From the NCBI GenBank assembly GCA_937988735.1, contig CALKHQ010000340.1, forward strand, positions 1-14,865: DNA of 14,865 nt, written 5' to 3'. Below are positions 1 to 6,508 of the stretch, in pieces; within the stretch, counting starts at the first letter, position 1; each line of letters starts with the position of its first letter. This DNA comes from an uncultured Alphaproteobacteria bacterium. Lineage in GTDB: Bacteria; Pseudomonadota; Alphaproteobacteria; CALKHQ01. A program made the translations under genes and the position numbers. The notes beneath the pieces were generated by a model, which was given only the letters and a program-made list of their open reading frames with translations, did not search any database and was not told the DNA's origin.

Positions 1-1210
1 CCTCCTCGTCCATGTAGCCCTGGTCGCCGGTGCGGAACCAGCCGTCGGTGAAGGCGGCTTCGTTGGCGGCCGGGTTGTTTTCGTAGCCGGCGGTGACATT
101 GGGGCCGCGGATGCAGATCTCGCCGACCGTGCCGCGGGGAACCTCGGCGCCGGCCTCGTCCCGCACCGTCACCTCGGGGCCGGCGGCCAGGCCGACGGAG
201 CCGGGCTTGCGCGGACGCGGCGGCAGCGGGTTGCTCGCCATCTGGTGGGTCGCCTCTGTCATCCCGTACGACTCGATCACCGGGCAGCCGAAGGTCTCCT
301 CCAGCGCCTGCATCACCTGCGGCGGCAACGAGGAGGACGACGACCTCAGGAAGCGCAGCGGGTGCCGCGCGATCACCTCGGCGTTCCGCTCGGCCCGCGG
401 CAGCAGTGCCTGGTACATCGTCGGCACCGCCGTCACCCAGGTTGCCTTCGCATCCTCCATCCAGGCGAAGAAGCGGAGCGCGTTGAATCCGGGCGTGGCG
501 TAGATCGAGCCCCCGGCGGCGAGCGACGAGGAGACGGCCGCCACCAGCCCGTGGATGTGGAACAGCGGCATGATGTTCAGCACCCGGTCCTCCGGCCCCA
601 GAGCCAGGGTTGCCCCGATGTGGCGCGCGGAGGCGGCGAGGTTGGCGTGCGACAGTGGCACGATCTTCGGCCGCGACGTGGTGCCCGAGGTGTGCAGGAT
701 CAGCGCGACATCCGCCGCCGTCGCCGGGCCGTCGGGGCTGGCCGGGCCCACGGGCTCGCCTTCGATCAGGAACTGGCCGGCGGGCGCGCCGTCCGGCACC
801 ACCGCATGCAGCACCGCCGTCCCGGTGCGCGCCGCCGCCTCGATGATCGGGCCGGATTCGTCCGCCGCCACCAGGACCGCCTTTGCGCGCAGGTCCTCGA
901 GGTAGAAGGCGAACTCGTCCAGCCGGTAGGCAGGGTTCAGCGGCGCGGTCGTCGCCGCACCGGCGACGGCGACGAAGGCGGCGGCCATTTCCGGCCCGTT
1001 GGGCAGGACGATTGCCACCCGGTCGCCGCGGCCGATGCCGAGGGCGCGCAGGCGGCTGCGCGTCGATTCGATGAACGCCGCAAGCTCCGCATGGGTCTGG
1101 TCCCTGCGGTCGGGCGCGGCCAGGGCGACTCCGGCGCCGCCGTGGCGCGCGATCTGTTCGGTCAAGGTCGAAAGGCCGTCCGGCATGATCGCTGCGTCGA
1201 ACACTGACAC
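1..1210 (-). CDS. Acyl-CoA synthetase, oxalate--CoA ligase-like (AAE3/Pcs60 group), C-terminus cut off by window
   Basis: This is an AMP-forming acyl-activating enzyme that would adenylate a carboxylic acid and pass it to CoA in the cytoplasm. About 403 residues are present and the reading frame runs off the left edge. Family members are about 500 residues, so the small C-terminal lid domain with the catalytic lysine is missing from view. Seen: the phosphate-binding loop HTSGTTSRPK at residues 173-182, the adenine motif YGMTEAT at 315-321, and the TGD aspartate near residue 396. The run MTEATHQMASNPLPP followed by RKPGSVG, and the later GPNVTAGY, closely resemble the plant AAE3/yeast Pcs60 oxalyl-CoA synthetases, so oxalate is the best substrate guess. 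The start is uncertain: GTG 1210 or 1204 or ATG 1186, none with a strong ribosome binding site. It lies about 50 nt downstream of the hypothetical gene at 1261-1716 and may be co-transcribed with it. Confidence 0.88.
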   Translation of the reverse strand, partial: MSVFDAAIMPDGLSTLTEQIARHGGAGVALAAPDRRDQTHAELAAFIESTRSRLRALGIGRGDRVAIVLPNGPEMAAAFVAVAGAATTAPLNPAYRLDEFAFYLEDLRAKAVLVAADESGPIIEAAARTGTAVLHAVVPDGAPAGQFLIEGEPVGPASPDGPATAADVALILHTSGTTSRPKIVPLSHANLAASARHIGATLALGPEDRVLNIMPLFHIHGLVAAVSSSLAAGGSIYATPGFNALRFFAWMEDAKATWVTAVPTMYQALLPRAERNAEVIARHPLRFLRSSSSSLPPQVMQALEETFGCPVIESYGMTEATHQMASNPLPPRPRKPGSVGLAAGPEVTVRDEAGAEVPRGTVGEICIRGPNVTAGYENNPAANEAAFTDGWFRTGDQGYMDEE

Positions 1211-1260
1211 GGATGCTGTCGGATAGCCGGTCGCGGCGACCGGCGCAACATGTCCGCGCG

Positions 1261-1716
1261 TCAGGCGCGCAGGTCGAGCAGCGCCTGCTGGTCCTCCGCG
1301 GCCCGGTCTGCCCGCTGCTGGGCGGCGGCATAGGCCGCCACCTCGGCGACCGGCGCCAGCGTCGGGGAGATCAGGCGCATCCCCTGCCCGAGCTGCTGGG
1401 CGAGGAACGGCACCGACTGGTCGCCCAGGATCTGCGTCAAGATCCGGTGGCGGACTGCAGTCTCGGCCTCGCGGTCGAAGAAGGGCGTCTCGGCGGGACG
1501 GTCCGGCTGCGGCCGCCATGCCGTCGCCTCGACCCCGTCGCGGAAGCGGAGGTCGGACGCCGGGCGCACCGCCTGCACCGGCTCGACGGGCATCGCCGCG
1601 GCGTTGCGCAGCGACGCGCGCAGGCCGACCGGCGCGGACGTCGCCGGCGGCGGAAGGGCAAGCAGGGTCGGTCGGACGTCGGCCATGGCTCCTGGCAGGT
1701 TCAACACGCCGGTCAT
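1261..1716 (-). CDS. Hypothetical protein, 151 aa
   Basis: I do not recognise this protein. It has a proline/alanine-rich, poorly ordered N-terminal half, and a C-terminal half from about residue 78 that looks helical (PFFDREAETAVRHRIL, then an Ala/Gln/Arg-rich end). There is no signal peptide, membrane segment or obvious catalytic motif. The ORF is co-directional with phaR upstream and the ligase downstream, with a 97-bp AT-richer gap to phaR that could hold its own promoter. The start could be ATG 1716 or ATG 1686; the second has AGGAG only 2 nt upstream. It is supported as a gene by good packing between two real genes on the same strand and the absence of a better reading frame; the overlapping ORFs on either strand are low-complexity shadows. 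Confidence 0.6.
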   Translation of the reverse strand: MTGVLNLPGAMADVRPTLLALPPPATSAPVGLRASLRNAAAMPVEPVQAVRPASDLRFRDGVEATAWRPQPDRPAETPFFDREAETAVRHRILTQILGDQSVPFLAQQLGQGMRLISPTLAPVAEVAAYAAAQQRADRAAEDQQALLDLRA

Positions 1717-1756
1717 GCCGGGGGACCTGCCGTGAGGCTAGGTCCGCACCGCCGGT

Positions 1757-1771
1757 TTATCAACCGTTTAA
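1757..1771. promoter_or_regulatory. CtrA-like TTAA-N7-TTAA site (one mismatch)
   Basis: The plus strand reads TTAT-CAACCGT-TTAA, which is one base away from the TTAA-N7-TTAA box bound by the cell-cycle regulator CtrA in alphaproteobacteria. It lies in an unusually AT-rich patch about 40 nt upstream of the 151-aa hypothetical gene. A single near-match is weak evidence; it could also simply be part of that gene's promoter. Confidence 0.25.
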
Positions 1772-1813
1772 CCTTGACGAAGCGTGAAGCCTGCCACGCG
1801 CCGGCCGTACTGT

Positions 1814-2473
1814 TCAGTCCTCGCCCCGCTCACGCGACAGCTTGTCGAGCTGGCGCTGCATCGAGGCGAGCTGCCGCTTCAGGTCGTCGATCTCGCTCTT
1901 TTCCTGCGCCGACATGCGCTGCGGCTGGGGCTGCCCCTGGGCCGGCCTGCTGCGGGCGGAGCCGCCGTTGTCCGCCGGCGGCGTCTCGGGCGCGAGCGGA
2001 TTGAACATCTGCATTGCCCGCTCGAACAGCGCCATGTTCTGGCGGCTGATCTCCTCGAATGTGGAGATCGGGAACATGCCGTCGAAGGCGCCGTTGGCGT
2101 ATTTGCGGTAGCGTTCCTGGTTGTGCTGGAACATCCGCATCGAATAGTCGAGGTAGCGCGGGATCAGGCCCTGCAGGCTGTCACCGTAGAAGCCGATGAG
2201 CTGGCGCAGGAAGCTGATCGGCAGCAGGTTCTGGCCCTTGGCCTCGGCGTCGACGATGATCTGGGTCAGCACCGGCCGGGTGATGTCCTCGCCCGTCTTG
2301 GCGTCATAAACGGTGAACTCGATGCCGTCCCGCACCATCTCGGCGAGATTATCCAGCGTGACATAGCAGCTGGCCGCCGTGTTATAGAGACGACGGTTGG
2401 CGTATTTCTTGATGACGACGGGCTTTGGCTGAGCGCCGGCGTCTGTGGTGGTTTCTTCGGACTTGTCAGCCAT
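1814..2473 (-). CDS. phaR: Polyhydroxyalkanoate synthesis repressor PhaR
   Basis: PhaR is a DNA-binding repressor that also binds PHA granules; polymer accumulation titrates it off DNA and releases phasin and PHA genes. The 219-aa product has the family's hallmark N-terminal domain (about residues 19-78, beginning VVIKKYANRRLYNT), then two copies of the PHB accumulation regulatory segment (about 84-120, LLPISFLRQLIGFYGDSLQ; and about 127-165, PISTFEEISRQNMALFERA), and a C-terminal coiled coil (about 188-219). The start at ATG 2473 is chosen because the family begins shortly before KKYANRRLYNT; the 19 extra codons upstream to 2530 would translate the promoter/operator region. The gene diverges from the coiled-coil/PHA-synthase-like pair at 2594, a usual context for this regulator. 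The intervening promoter carries two candidate PhaR operators, implying autorepression. Confidence 0.96.
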   Translation of the reverse strand: MADKSEETTTDAGAQPKPVVIKKYANRRLYNTAASCYVTLDNLAEMVRDGIEFTVYDAKTGEDITRPVLTQIIVDAEAKGQNLLPISFLRQLIGFYGDSLQGLIPRYLDYSMRMFQHNQERYRKYANGAFDGMFPISTFEEISRQNMALFERAMQMFNPLAPETPPADNGGSARSRPAQGQPQPQRMSAQEKSEIDDLKRQLASMQRQLDKLSRERGED

Positions 2474-2502
2474 CTGCTCGTCTCTGCTCACCTGGGACAG
2501 CC

Positions 2503-2530
2503 ATCTTAATGGCCAGATGCTGCATTGCAA
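2503..2530 (-). promoter_or_regulatory. Candidate sigma-70 promoter of phaR
   Basis: On the minus strand, a -35-like TTGCAA (2530-2525) and a -10-like TAAGAT (2508-2503) are separated by 16 nt. They lie 30 nt and more upstream of the phaR start codon. The -35 box coincides with one of the two candidate PhaR operators, so bound PhaR would block RNA polymerase. The match is 4/6 at each box. Confidence 0.5.
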
Positions 2531-2550
2531 AGAGATGGTTGCGGCGCAAC
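2520..2550. promoter_or_regulatory. Paired PhaR operator-like palindromes (TGC-N3-GCA twice)
   Basis: Two inverted repeats of the same form lie between the divergent phaR and PHA genes: CTGC-ATT-GCAA at 2520-2530 and GTTGC-GGC-GCAAC at 2538-2550. Their centres are 19 bp apart, nearly two helical turns, so they face the same side of the DNA. From memory, alphaproteobacterial PhaR proteins bind TGC-rich palindromes of the CTGC-N3/4-GCAG type; the match in form, spacing and location supports PhaR binding. Confidence 0.6.
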
Positions 2551-2593
2551 ATGACCCCCGCCCGAACGTGGTAGCCAGGCCCTTGCCGAGCCG

Positions 2594-2944
2594 ATGAGCC
2601 GCACGCCCGACAGCAGTGAGCTCGCCGCACGCTTCCTCCGGCTCTGGGAGGAGTCCTGGCAGCAGATCGCGCAGGATCCGCAGGTCGCCAGCCTCTGGAC
2701 CGACCTCTTCGCCACCTTGCAGCGCAGCGTGGCGGTCGGTGACGTCGCCACGACCGGCGCGACGCCGTACTCATATGAGCATGTCCAGCGTGGAAGGCAA
2801 ACGAATCGGTCCGCGCCCGCTGCCGCTTCACCTGTGGATGGCGGCGACCGCATTGGCGAGCTCGAGCGCCGCGTTGCGGAGCTCGAGCGCGCCGTCGCAG
2901 CACTCGGGCGCAGCGGCCAGCGGAAGCGGCGGCCCCGGGCCTGA
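2594..2944 (+). CDS. Small coiled-coil protein next to PHA synthase (PhaE/phasin-like by context)
   Basis: This 116-aa soluble protein has three visible parts. The N-terminal helix (residues 9-47) is rich in aromatic and Leu positions (FLRLWEESWQQ, LWTDLFATLQ). A polar linker follows, then a short heptad coiled coil at 86-104 with Leu/Val at 90, 94, 97, 101 and 104, and a very basic tail (RSGQRKRRPRA). PhaE subunits and phasins share the Trp-rich helix plus C-terminal coiled-coil plan, but this protein is far shorter than PhaE (about 350 aa), so the assignment rests mainly on position between phaR and the PHA-synthase-like gene. ATG 2594 has only a weak GAG upstream. The gene overlaps the next one by about 170 bp in another frame, so the two may be translationally linked. 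Alternatively it is simply a Rhodospirillales-specific conserved hypothetical. Confidence 0.7.
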   Translation: MSRTPDSSELAARFLRLWEESWQQIAQDPQVASLWTDLFATLQRSVAVGDVATTGATPYSYEHVQRGRQTNRSAPAAASPVDGGDRIGELERRVAELERAVAALGRSGQRKRRPRA

Positions 2945-4031
2945 CGGCGACGGCATCGGCCCGAAAGCCCTCGCATCGGCCGCCTTTGCGGACGCGCTCG
3001 ACGCGGCCGCCCGGGCGCGGCTGGATGCCTTCCTCACCGGCGTCGAGACCTACCGCGCCCACCCCTACCGCCGCGACCTGCCTCCGCCGCCGGCGATCTG
3101 GCGCGCCGGCACCACACGGCTGCTGGACTACGGCGCGAACCAGCCGCGCGACGCGCTGCCGGTCCTGTTCGTCCCCTCCCTGATCAACCGCAGCTACATC
3201 CTCGACCTCGCGCCCGGCCGAAGCCTGCTCCGCTGGCTCGCCGAGGAAGGGGCGAACGGCCGCCCGCTGCGCCCGCTGCTGCTGGACTGGGACGAGCCGG
3301 GCGAGGAGGAGCGGGCCTTCGACCTCACCGGCTACATCGCCGGCAGGCTGGAGCCGGCGCTGCAAGCGGTGGCGGCAGAGGGCCCGCGGCCGATCCTCGC
3401 CGGCTACTGCATGGGCGGCCTTCTCGCGCTCGCCGCCGCCGTCCGCCGGCCGGAACTGGTCAGCGGTCTCGCGCTGCTGGCCACTCCCTGGGACTTCCAC
3501 GCCGACCAGGGCGAGCACGCTCGCCTGCTGGGGCAGCTGTGGCCGGTCGCCGCCCCCCTGTTCGACGCGCTCGGCGTGGTGCCGGTGGATGCGCTGCAGT
3601 GCCTGTTCCTCGCCCTCGACCCGCTGCTCGGCCTGCGCAAGTTCGCCGGCTTCGCCGCGCTGGACCCGGAGGGCGACAAGGCGCGCGAGTTCGTCGCGCT
3701 GGAGGACTGGATCAATGACGGCGTGCCGCTCGCCAGCCGCGTCGCCGGCGAATGCTTCGTCCAGTGGTATGGCGAGAACCGGCCCGCCGCGGGCCAGTGG
3801 CAGGTCGGCCGAGTCCCCGTCCGGCCGCAGGACGTGACCGCGCCGGCCCTGGTGGTGTGCCCGCAGCAGGACCGGATCGTGCCGCCGGCATCCTCGGCTG
3901 CGCTGGCGGCGGGAATCGGCCACGCCCTTGTCTTGGCCCCCCCGCTTGGGCATGTTGGCATGGTGGTGGGCAGCAAGGCGCGCGAGGCCCTGTGGCATCC
4001 GCTGGCCGGCTGGCTGAGTTCGCTGGCGTGA
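2775..4031 (+). CDS. PHA synthase-family alpha/beta hydrolase (PhaC-like, about 418 aa)
   Basis: The protein belongs to the PhaC branch of the alpha/beta hydrolases, whose members polymerise hydroxyacyl-CoA through a cysteine nucleophile. Seen: the nucleophile box GYCMGG with Cys212, the acid loop QQDRIVPP with Asp366, the histidine loop GHVGMV with His393, and PhaC-like stretches HPYRRDLP, VLFVPSLINR, LLLDWDEPG and LLATPWDF. At about 418 aa it is shorter than class I synthases (about 590) and closer to class III PhaC (about 355). The frame is open to 2616. I prefer ATG 2775 (or 2781) because the IGPRPLPLHL segment at residues 11-20 resembles the start of related proteins; neither ATG has a clear ribosome binding site. 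If translation started after 2944, the low-complexity Ala/Ser stretch would be non-coding. It is followed 124 nt later by phaA. Polymerase rather than thioesterase or depolymerase activity is inferred. Confidence 0.85.
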   Translation: MSMSSVEGKRIGPRPLPLHLWMAATALASSSAALRSSSAPSQHSGAAASGSGGPGPDGDGIGPKALASAAFADALDAAARARLDAFLTGVETYRAHPYRRDLPPPPAIWRAGTTRLLDYGANQPRDALPVLFVPSLINRSYILDLAPGRSLLRWLAEEGANGRPLRPLLLDWDEPGEEERAFDLTGYIAGRLEPALQAVAAEGPRPILAGYCMGGLLALAAAVRRPELVSGLALLATPWDFHADQGEHARLLGQLWPVAAPLFDALGVVPVDALQCLFLALDPLLGLRKFAGFAALDPEGDKAREFVALEDWINDGVPLASRVAGECFVQWYGENRPAAGQWQVGRVPVRPQDVTAPALVVCPQQDRIVPPASSAALAAGIGHALVLAPPLGHVGMVVGSKAREALWHPLAGWLSSLA

Positions 4032-4110
4032 GGCCGTCCTGCCGGCGCCCGCCCCACCGGCTGCAAGGCCCCTGCCTGCGGCGCGCCCGATGCGCGCCTG
4101 TCGATCATCC

Positions 4111-4139
4111 GCGCCGTCGGCCGCGCGGCCTGCCGGCGC
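4111..4139 (+). other. Nested hairpin just upstream of phaA
   Basis: GCGCCG (4111-4116) pairs with CGGCGC (4134-4139), enclosing an inner GGCC-GCGC-GGCC stem (4119-4130). The hairpin is followed by CTTTC and then the phaA ribosome binding site. The short T run is too weak for a confident terminator; it may be a processing or attenuation element between the synthase-like gene and phaA. Confidence 0.3.
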
Positions 4140-4155
4140 TTTCGGGAGAAATGCG

Positions 4156-5325
4156 ATGGACGTGGTGATAGTCAGCGCGGCGCGGACGCCGATCGGGTCG
4201 TTCAACGGCTCGCTCAGCAGCCTGAGCGGCGCCCAGCTCGGCGCGATCGCGGTCGGCGCGGCGATGGAGCGGGCGGGAATCGACCCGAAGGAGATCGACG
4301 AGGTCATCCTCGGCCACGTGCTGACTGCGGCGCAGGGCCAGAACACTGCGCGCCAGGCGGCGATGGCGGCCGGCGTCCCGCAGGAGCGGACCGCCTACAC
4401 CATCAACCAGGTCTGCGGCTCCGGCCTCAGGGCGGTCGCGCTGGCGAGCCAGGCGATCCGCACCGGCGACAGCACCATCGTCGTCGCCGGCGGCCAGGAG
4501 AGCATGAGCGGCTCGGTCCACGCCGCGCACCTGCGCGCCGGCCAGAAGATGGGCGACCTCAACCTGGTCGACACCATGATCAAGGACGGGCTGTGGGACG
4601 CCTTCAACGGCTATCACATGGGCACCACGGCGGAGAACGTTGCCCAGAAGTGGCAGATCACCCGCGAGCAGCAGGACGCGTTCGCCGCCGCCTCGCAGCA
4701 GAAGGCCGAGGCCGCGCAGAAGGCCGGCCGGTTCAGGGACGAGATCGTCCCGGTGACGGTGAAGCAGCGCAAGGGCGACGTGGTGGTGGACACCGACGAA
4801 TATCCGCGCCACGGCACCACGCCGGAAATCCTCGCCGGGCTCCGGCCCGCGTTCAGCAAGGACGGCACCGTCACCGCCGGCAACGCGTCCGGCATCAACG
4901 ACGGCGCGGCCGCGCTGGTGGTGATGTCGGAGCAGGAGGCGGCGCGGCGCGGGCTGACGCCGCTGGCGCGCATCGCCTCCTGGGCCACCGCCGGCGTCGA
5001 TCCGGCCGTGATGGGTACCGGCCCGATCCCCGCCAGCCGCCGCGCGCTGGAGAAGGCGGGCTGGACGGTGGGCGACCTCGACCTGATCGAGGCCAACGAG
5101 GCCTTCGCCGCCCAGGCCTGCGCGGTGAACAAGGACCTCGGCTGGGATACCGGCAAGGTCAACGTCAACGGCGGCGCGATCGCGCTCGGCCATCCCATCG
5201 GCGCCTCGGGCGCGCGGATCCTGACCACGCTCCTCTACGAGATGCAGCGCCGCGACGCGAAGAGGGGCCTCGCCACCCTCTGCATCGGAGGCGGCATGGG
5301 CATCGCCATGTGCGTGGAGCGGTAG
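4156..5325 (+). CDS. phaA: Acetyl-CoA acetyltransferase (beta-ketothiolase)
   Basis: A biosynthetic thiolase that condenses two acetyl-CoA into acetoacetyl-CoA, the first step towards polyhydroxybutyrate, and is also reversible in ketone-body and acyl catabolism. The 389-aa length fits PhaA/AtoB (391-394). The family motifs are intact: NQVCGSGLRAV with acyl-accepting Cys87, NVNGGAIALGHPIGASGAR with His346, and CIGGGMGIAMCVER with the proton-relay Cys376. ATG 4156 is chosen over the upstream ATG 4090 because a GGGAG ribosome binding site lies 7 nt before it and MDVVIVSAARTPIG is the usual N-terminus. Placement behind phaR and the PhaC-like gene supports a PHB role. Unusually, no phaB acetoacetyl-CoA reductase follows; the next genes are on the opposite strand. 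Confidence 0.96.
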   Translation: MDVVIVSAARTPIGSFNGSLSSLSGAQLGAIAVGAAMERAGIDPKEIDEVILGHVLTAAQGQNTARQAAMAAGVPQERTAYTINQVCGSGLRAVALASQAIRTGDSTIVVAGGQESMSGSVHAAHLRAGQKMGDLNLVDTMIKDGLWDAFNGYHMGTTAENVAQKWQITREQQDAFAAASQQKAEAAQKAGRFRDEIVPVTVKQRKGDVVVDTDEYPRHGTTPEILAGLRPAFSKDGTVTAGNASGINDGAAALVVMSEQEAARRGLTPLARIASWATAGVDPAVMGTGPIPASRRALEKAGWTVGDLDLIEANEAFAAQACAVNKDLGWDTGKVNVNGGAIALGHPIGASGARILTTLLYEMQRRDAKRGLATLCIGGGMGIAMCVER

Positions 5326-5342
5326 CGGCGCAACAGCCGTTC

Positions 5343-5370
5343 AAAAAAGGAGCCCGGCGCGAGGCCGGGC
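5343..5370 (-). terminator. Intrinsic terminator of the sugar ABC operon
   Basis: Read on the minus strand, a perfect 7-bp GC stem GCCCGGC-CTCGC-GCCGGGC (5370-5352) is followed after TCC by six T residues (5348-5343). It lies 57 nt past the stop codon of the binding-protein gene and would end the minus-strand transporter transcript before it meets phaA. Confidence 0.85.
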
Positions 5371-5391
5371 ATGGCGAGGTCCAGAGAGTTG

Positions 5392-5413
5392 GGGCCGGCG
5401 GCGACGCCGGCCC
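5392..5413. repeat. Perfect 9-bp inverted repeat with tetraloop
   Basis: GGGCCGGCG-GCGA-CGCCGGCCC forms a perfect 9-bp stem with a 4-nt loop between the binding-protein stop codon and the intrinsic terminator. It has no T tract on either side. It may protect the 3' end of the transporter mRNA, or limit read-through from phaA on the other strand. Confidence 0.55.
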
Positions 5414-5426
5414 GAAACCGGTCGGG

Positions 5427-6419
5427 CTAGCGGATGCCCTGCTCGATCAGCGGCATCAGCAGTTCGACGTTCTCCGGCGACAGCGTGCCGGCGGCGGTGT
5501 TCGTCGTCATGCCGCCCATGTGGTACTTCACGCTCAGCACGCACTGCAGCACCGGCAGGAAGCCCTGCAGGTAGAGCTGCTGGTCCAGCGACGCGGCGAT
5601 GTAGCCGTCGGCGACCGCCTGCACCGTGATCGGGTCGGTGTCGATGCCGGCGAGGATCAGGTCGTCCGGCGTGCGGCCGGCCTGCTCCATCACCGCCTGC
5701 AGCTGCGGGGTGACGCCGCCGTGCTGGGTGCCGATGGCCCTGGTCTCCGGATGCTCCTGCAGGTAGGCGACCAGGATCGGGATCGCCGCCGGCGGGTTGC
5801 CGTCCACCTCGGCGCTCATTTCCACCCGGTCCACGATCACGCCGGCCGCCTCGAGCGTGTCGGCCATGCCCTTGCCGGAGAGGCCGCGGTCGCCCGAGCT
5901 GAACAGCTCGTAGACCAGCGCATGGTCGCCCGGCTGCAGCCCCGCGGCCAGCATCGCGCGGGCCGTGATGGCGCCGCCCTCGTACAGGTCCACGCCCGCA
6001 TAGCCGAAGCCCTGGGCCTGGTAGAGCGGCAGCAGCTCGGACAGCGGCGCGTTGTTCGAGGTCACCACGATGCCGCGGGCGAAGGCGTCGGCGACGCGGT
6101 CGGCGAAGGCGTCGTTGCCGGGATGCCCCATGATCACGATGCAGTCGGGATCGGCGGCCAGCGCCTCGTCGAACTGGGCCAGCATCACCTCCGGATTCCA
6201 GCCGGAATACTGCTCGTGCAGCGTCGCGCCCAGCGCCTCCGCCGCGGCCTTGGCGCCATTGGTGCGCGGCAGCACCGGCGGCTGGCCCGGCTGGCCGCCC
6301 ATCTGCATGTAGATGGTGACGCCCTCGCCGATCGGCTGGGCCTGCGCGCCGGCGGAGAGCCCCGCGAGCGCCGTGCCCGCGAGCACCGCCACGCCGATGG
6401 TGCGAACCGAAGTCCTCAT
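5427..6419 (-). CDS. Periplasmic sugar-binding protein of ABC transporter (Peripla_BP_4 type)
   Basis: This is the periplasmic receptor that delivers its ligand to the permease encoded just upstream. The 330-aa precursor has a Sec signal peptide (residues 1-27, basic MRTSVR start, hydrophobic core, cleavage after AQA). The mature part has the ribose/fructose-binding-protein pattern: an opening strand GVTIYMQMGG, ALAADPDCIVIMGHPGND with the family's solvent loop, AGVDLYEGG, and AGIDTDPITVQAVADGYIAASLDQ near the end. The ligand cannot be read from sequence; a simple sugar or polyol is the family expectation. Tandem ATG codons occur at 6422 and 6419; the second has GGAG 7 nt upstream and is preferred. 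It is the last gene of the operon, 89 nt after the permease, and is followed by a strong terminator. Confidence 0.92.
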   Translation of the reverse strand: MRTSVRTIGVAVLAGTALAGLSAGAQAQPIGEGVTIYMQMGGQPGQPPVLPRTNGAKAAAEALGATLHEQYSGWNPEVMLAQFDEALAADPDCIVIMGHPGNDAFADRVADAFARGIVVTSNNAPLSELLPLYQAQGFGYAGVDLYEGGAITARAMLAAGLQPGDHALVYELFSSGDRGLSGKGMADTLEAAGVIVDRVEMSAEVDGNPPAAIPILVAYLQEHPETRAIGTQHGGVTPQLQAVMEQAGRTPDDLILAGIDTDPITVQAVADGYIAASLDQQLYLQGFLPVLQCVLSVKYHMGGMTTNTAAGTLSPENVELLMPLIEQGIR

Positions 6420-6433
6420 CATATCCCTCCCTT

Positions 6434-6447
6434 GCGGCCGAGGCCGC
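6434..6447 (-). other. Intercistronic stem next to the binding-protein ribosome binding site
   Basis: GCGGCC-TC-GGCCGC on the minus strand (6447-6434) directly abuts the AAGGGAGG ribosome binding site (6433-6426) of the binding-protein gene. Such stems between permease and receptor genes can stabilise or pace translation of the downstream message. It is short and in GC-rich DNA, so chance is possible. Confidence 0.3.
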
Positions 6448-6508
6448 CGTTGGTCCCTGTCTGCGCCGGGTTCGCCGCGCGCGGCCCCCGGTCTGGTTGT
6501 TGTCGTTC

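Noticed and set aside
2466..4346. 626-codon minus-strand open frame opposite the PHA genes
   Set aside because: Antiparallel to the well-supported PhaC-like gene; low-complexity Arg/Gly/Ala composition and no family motifs. A shadow of high GC coding DNA.
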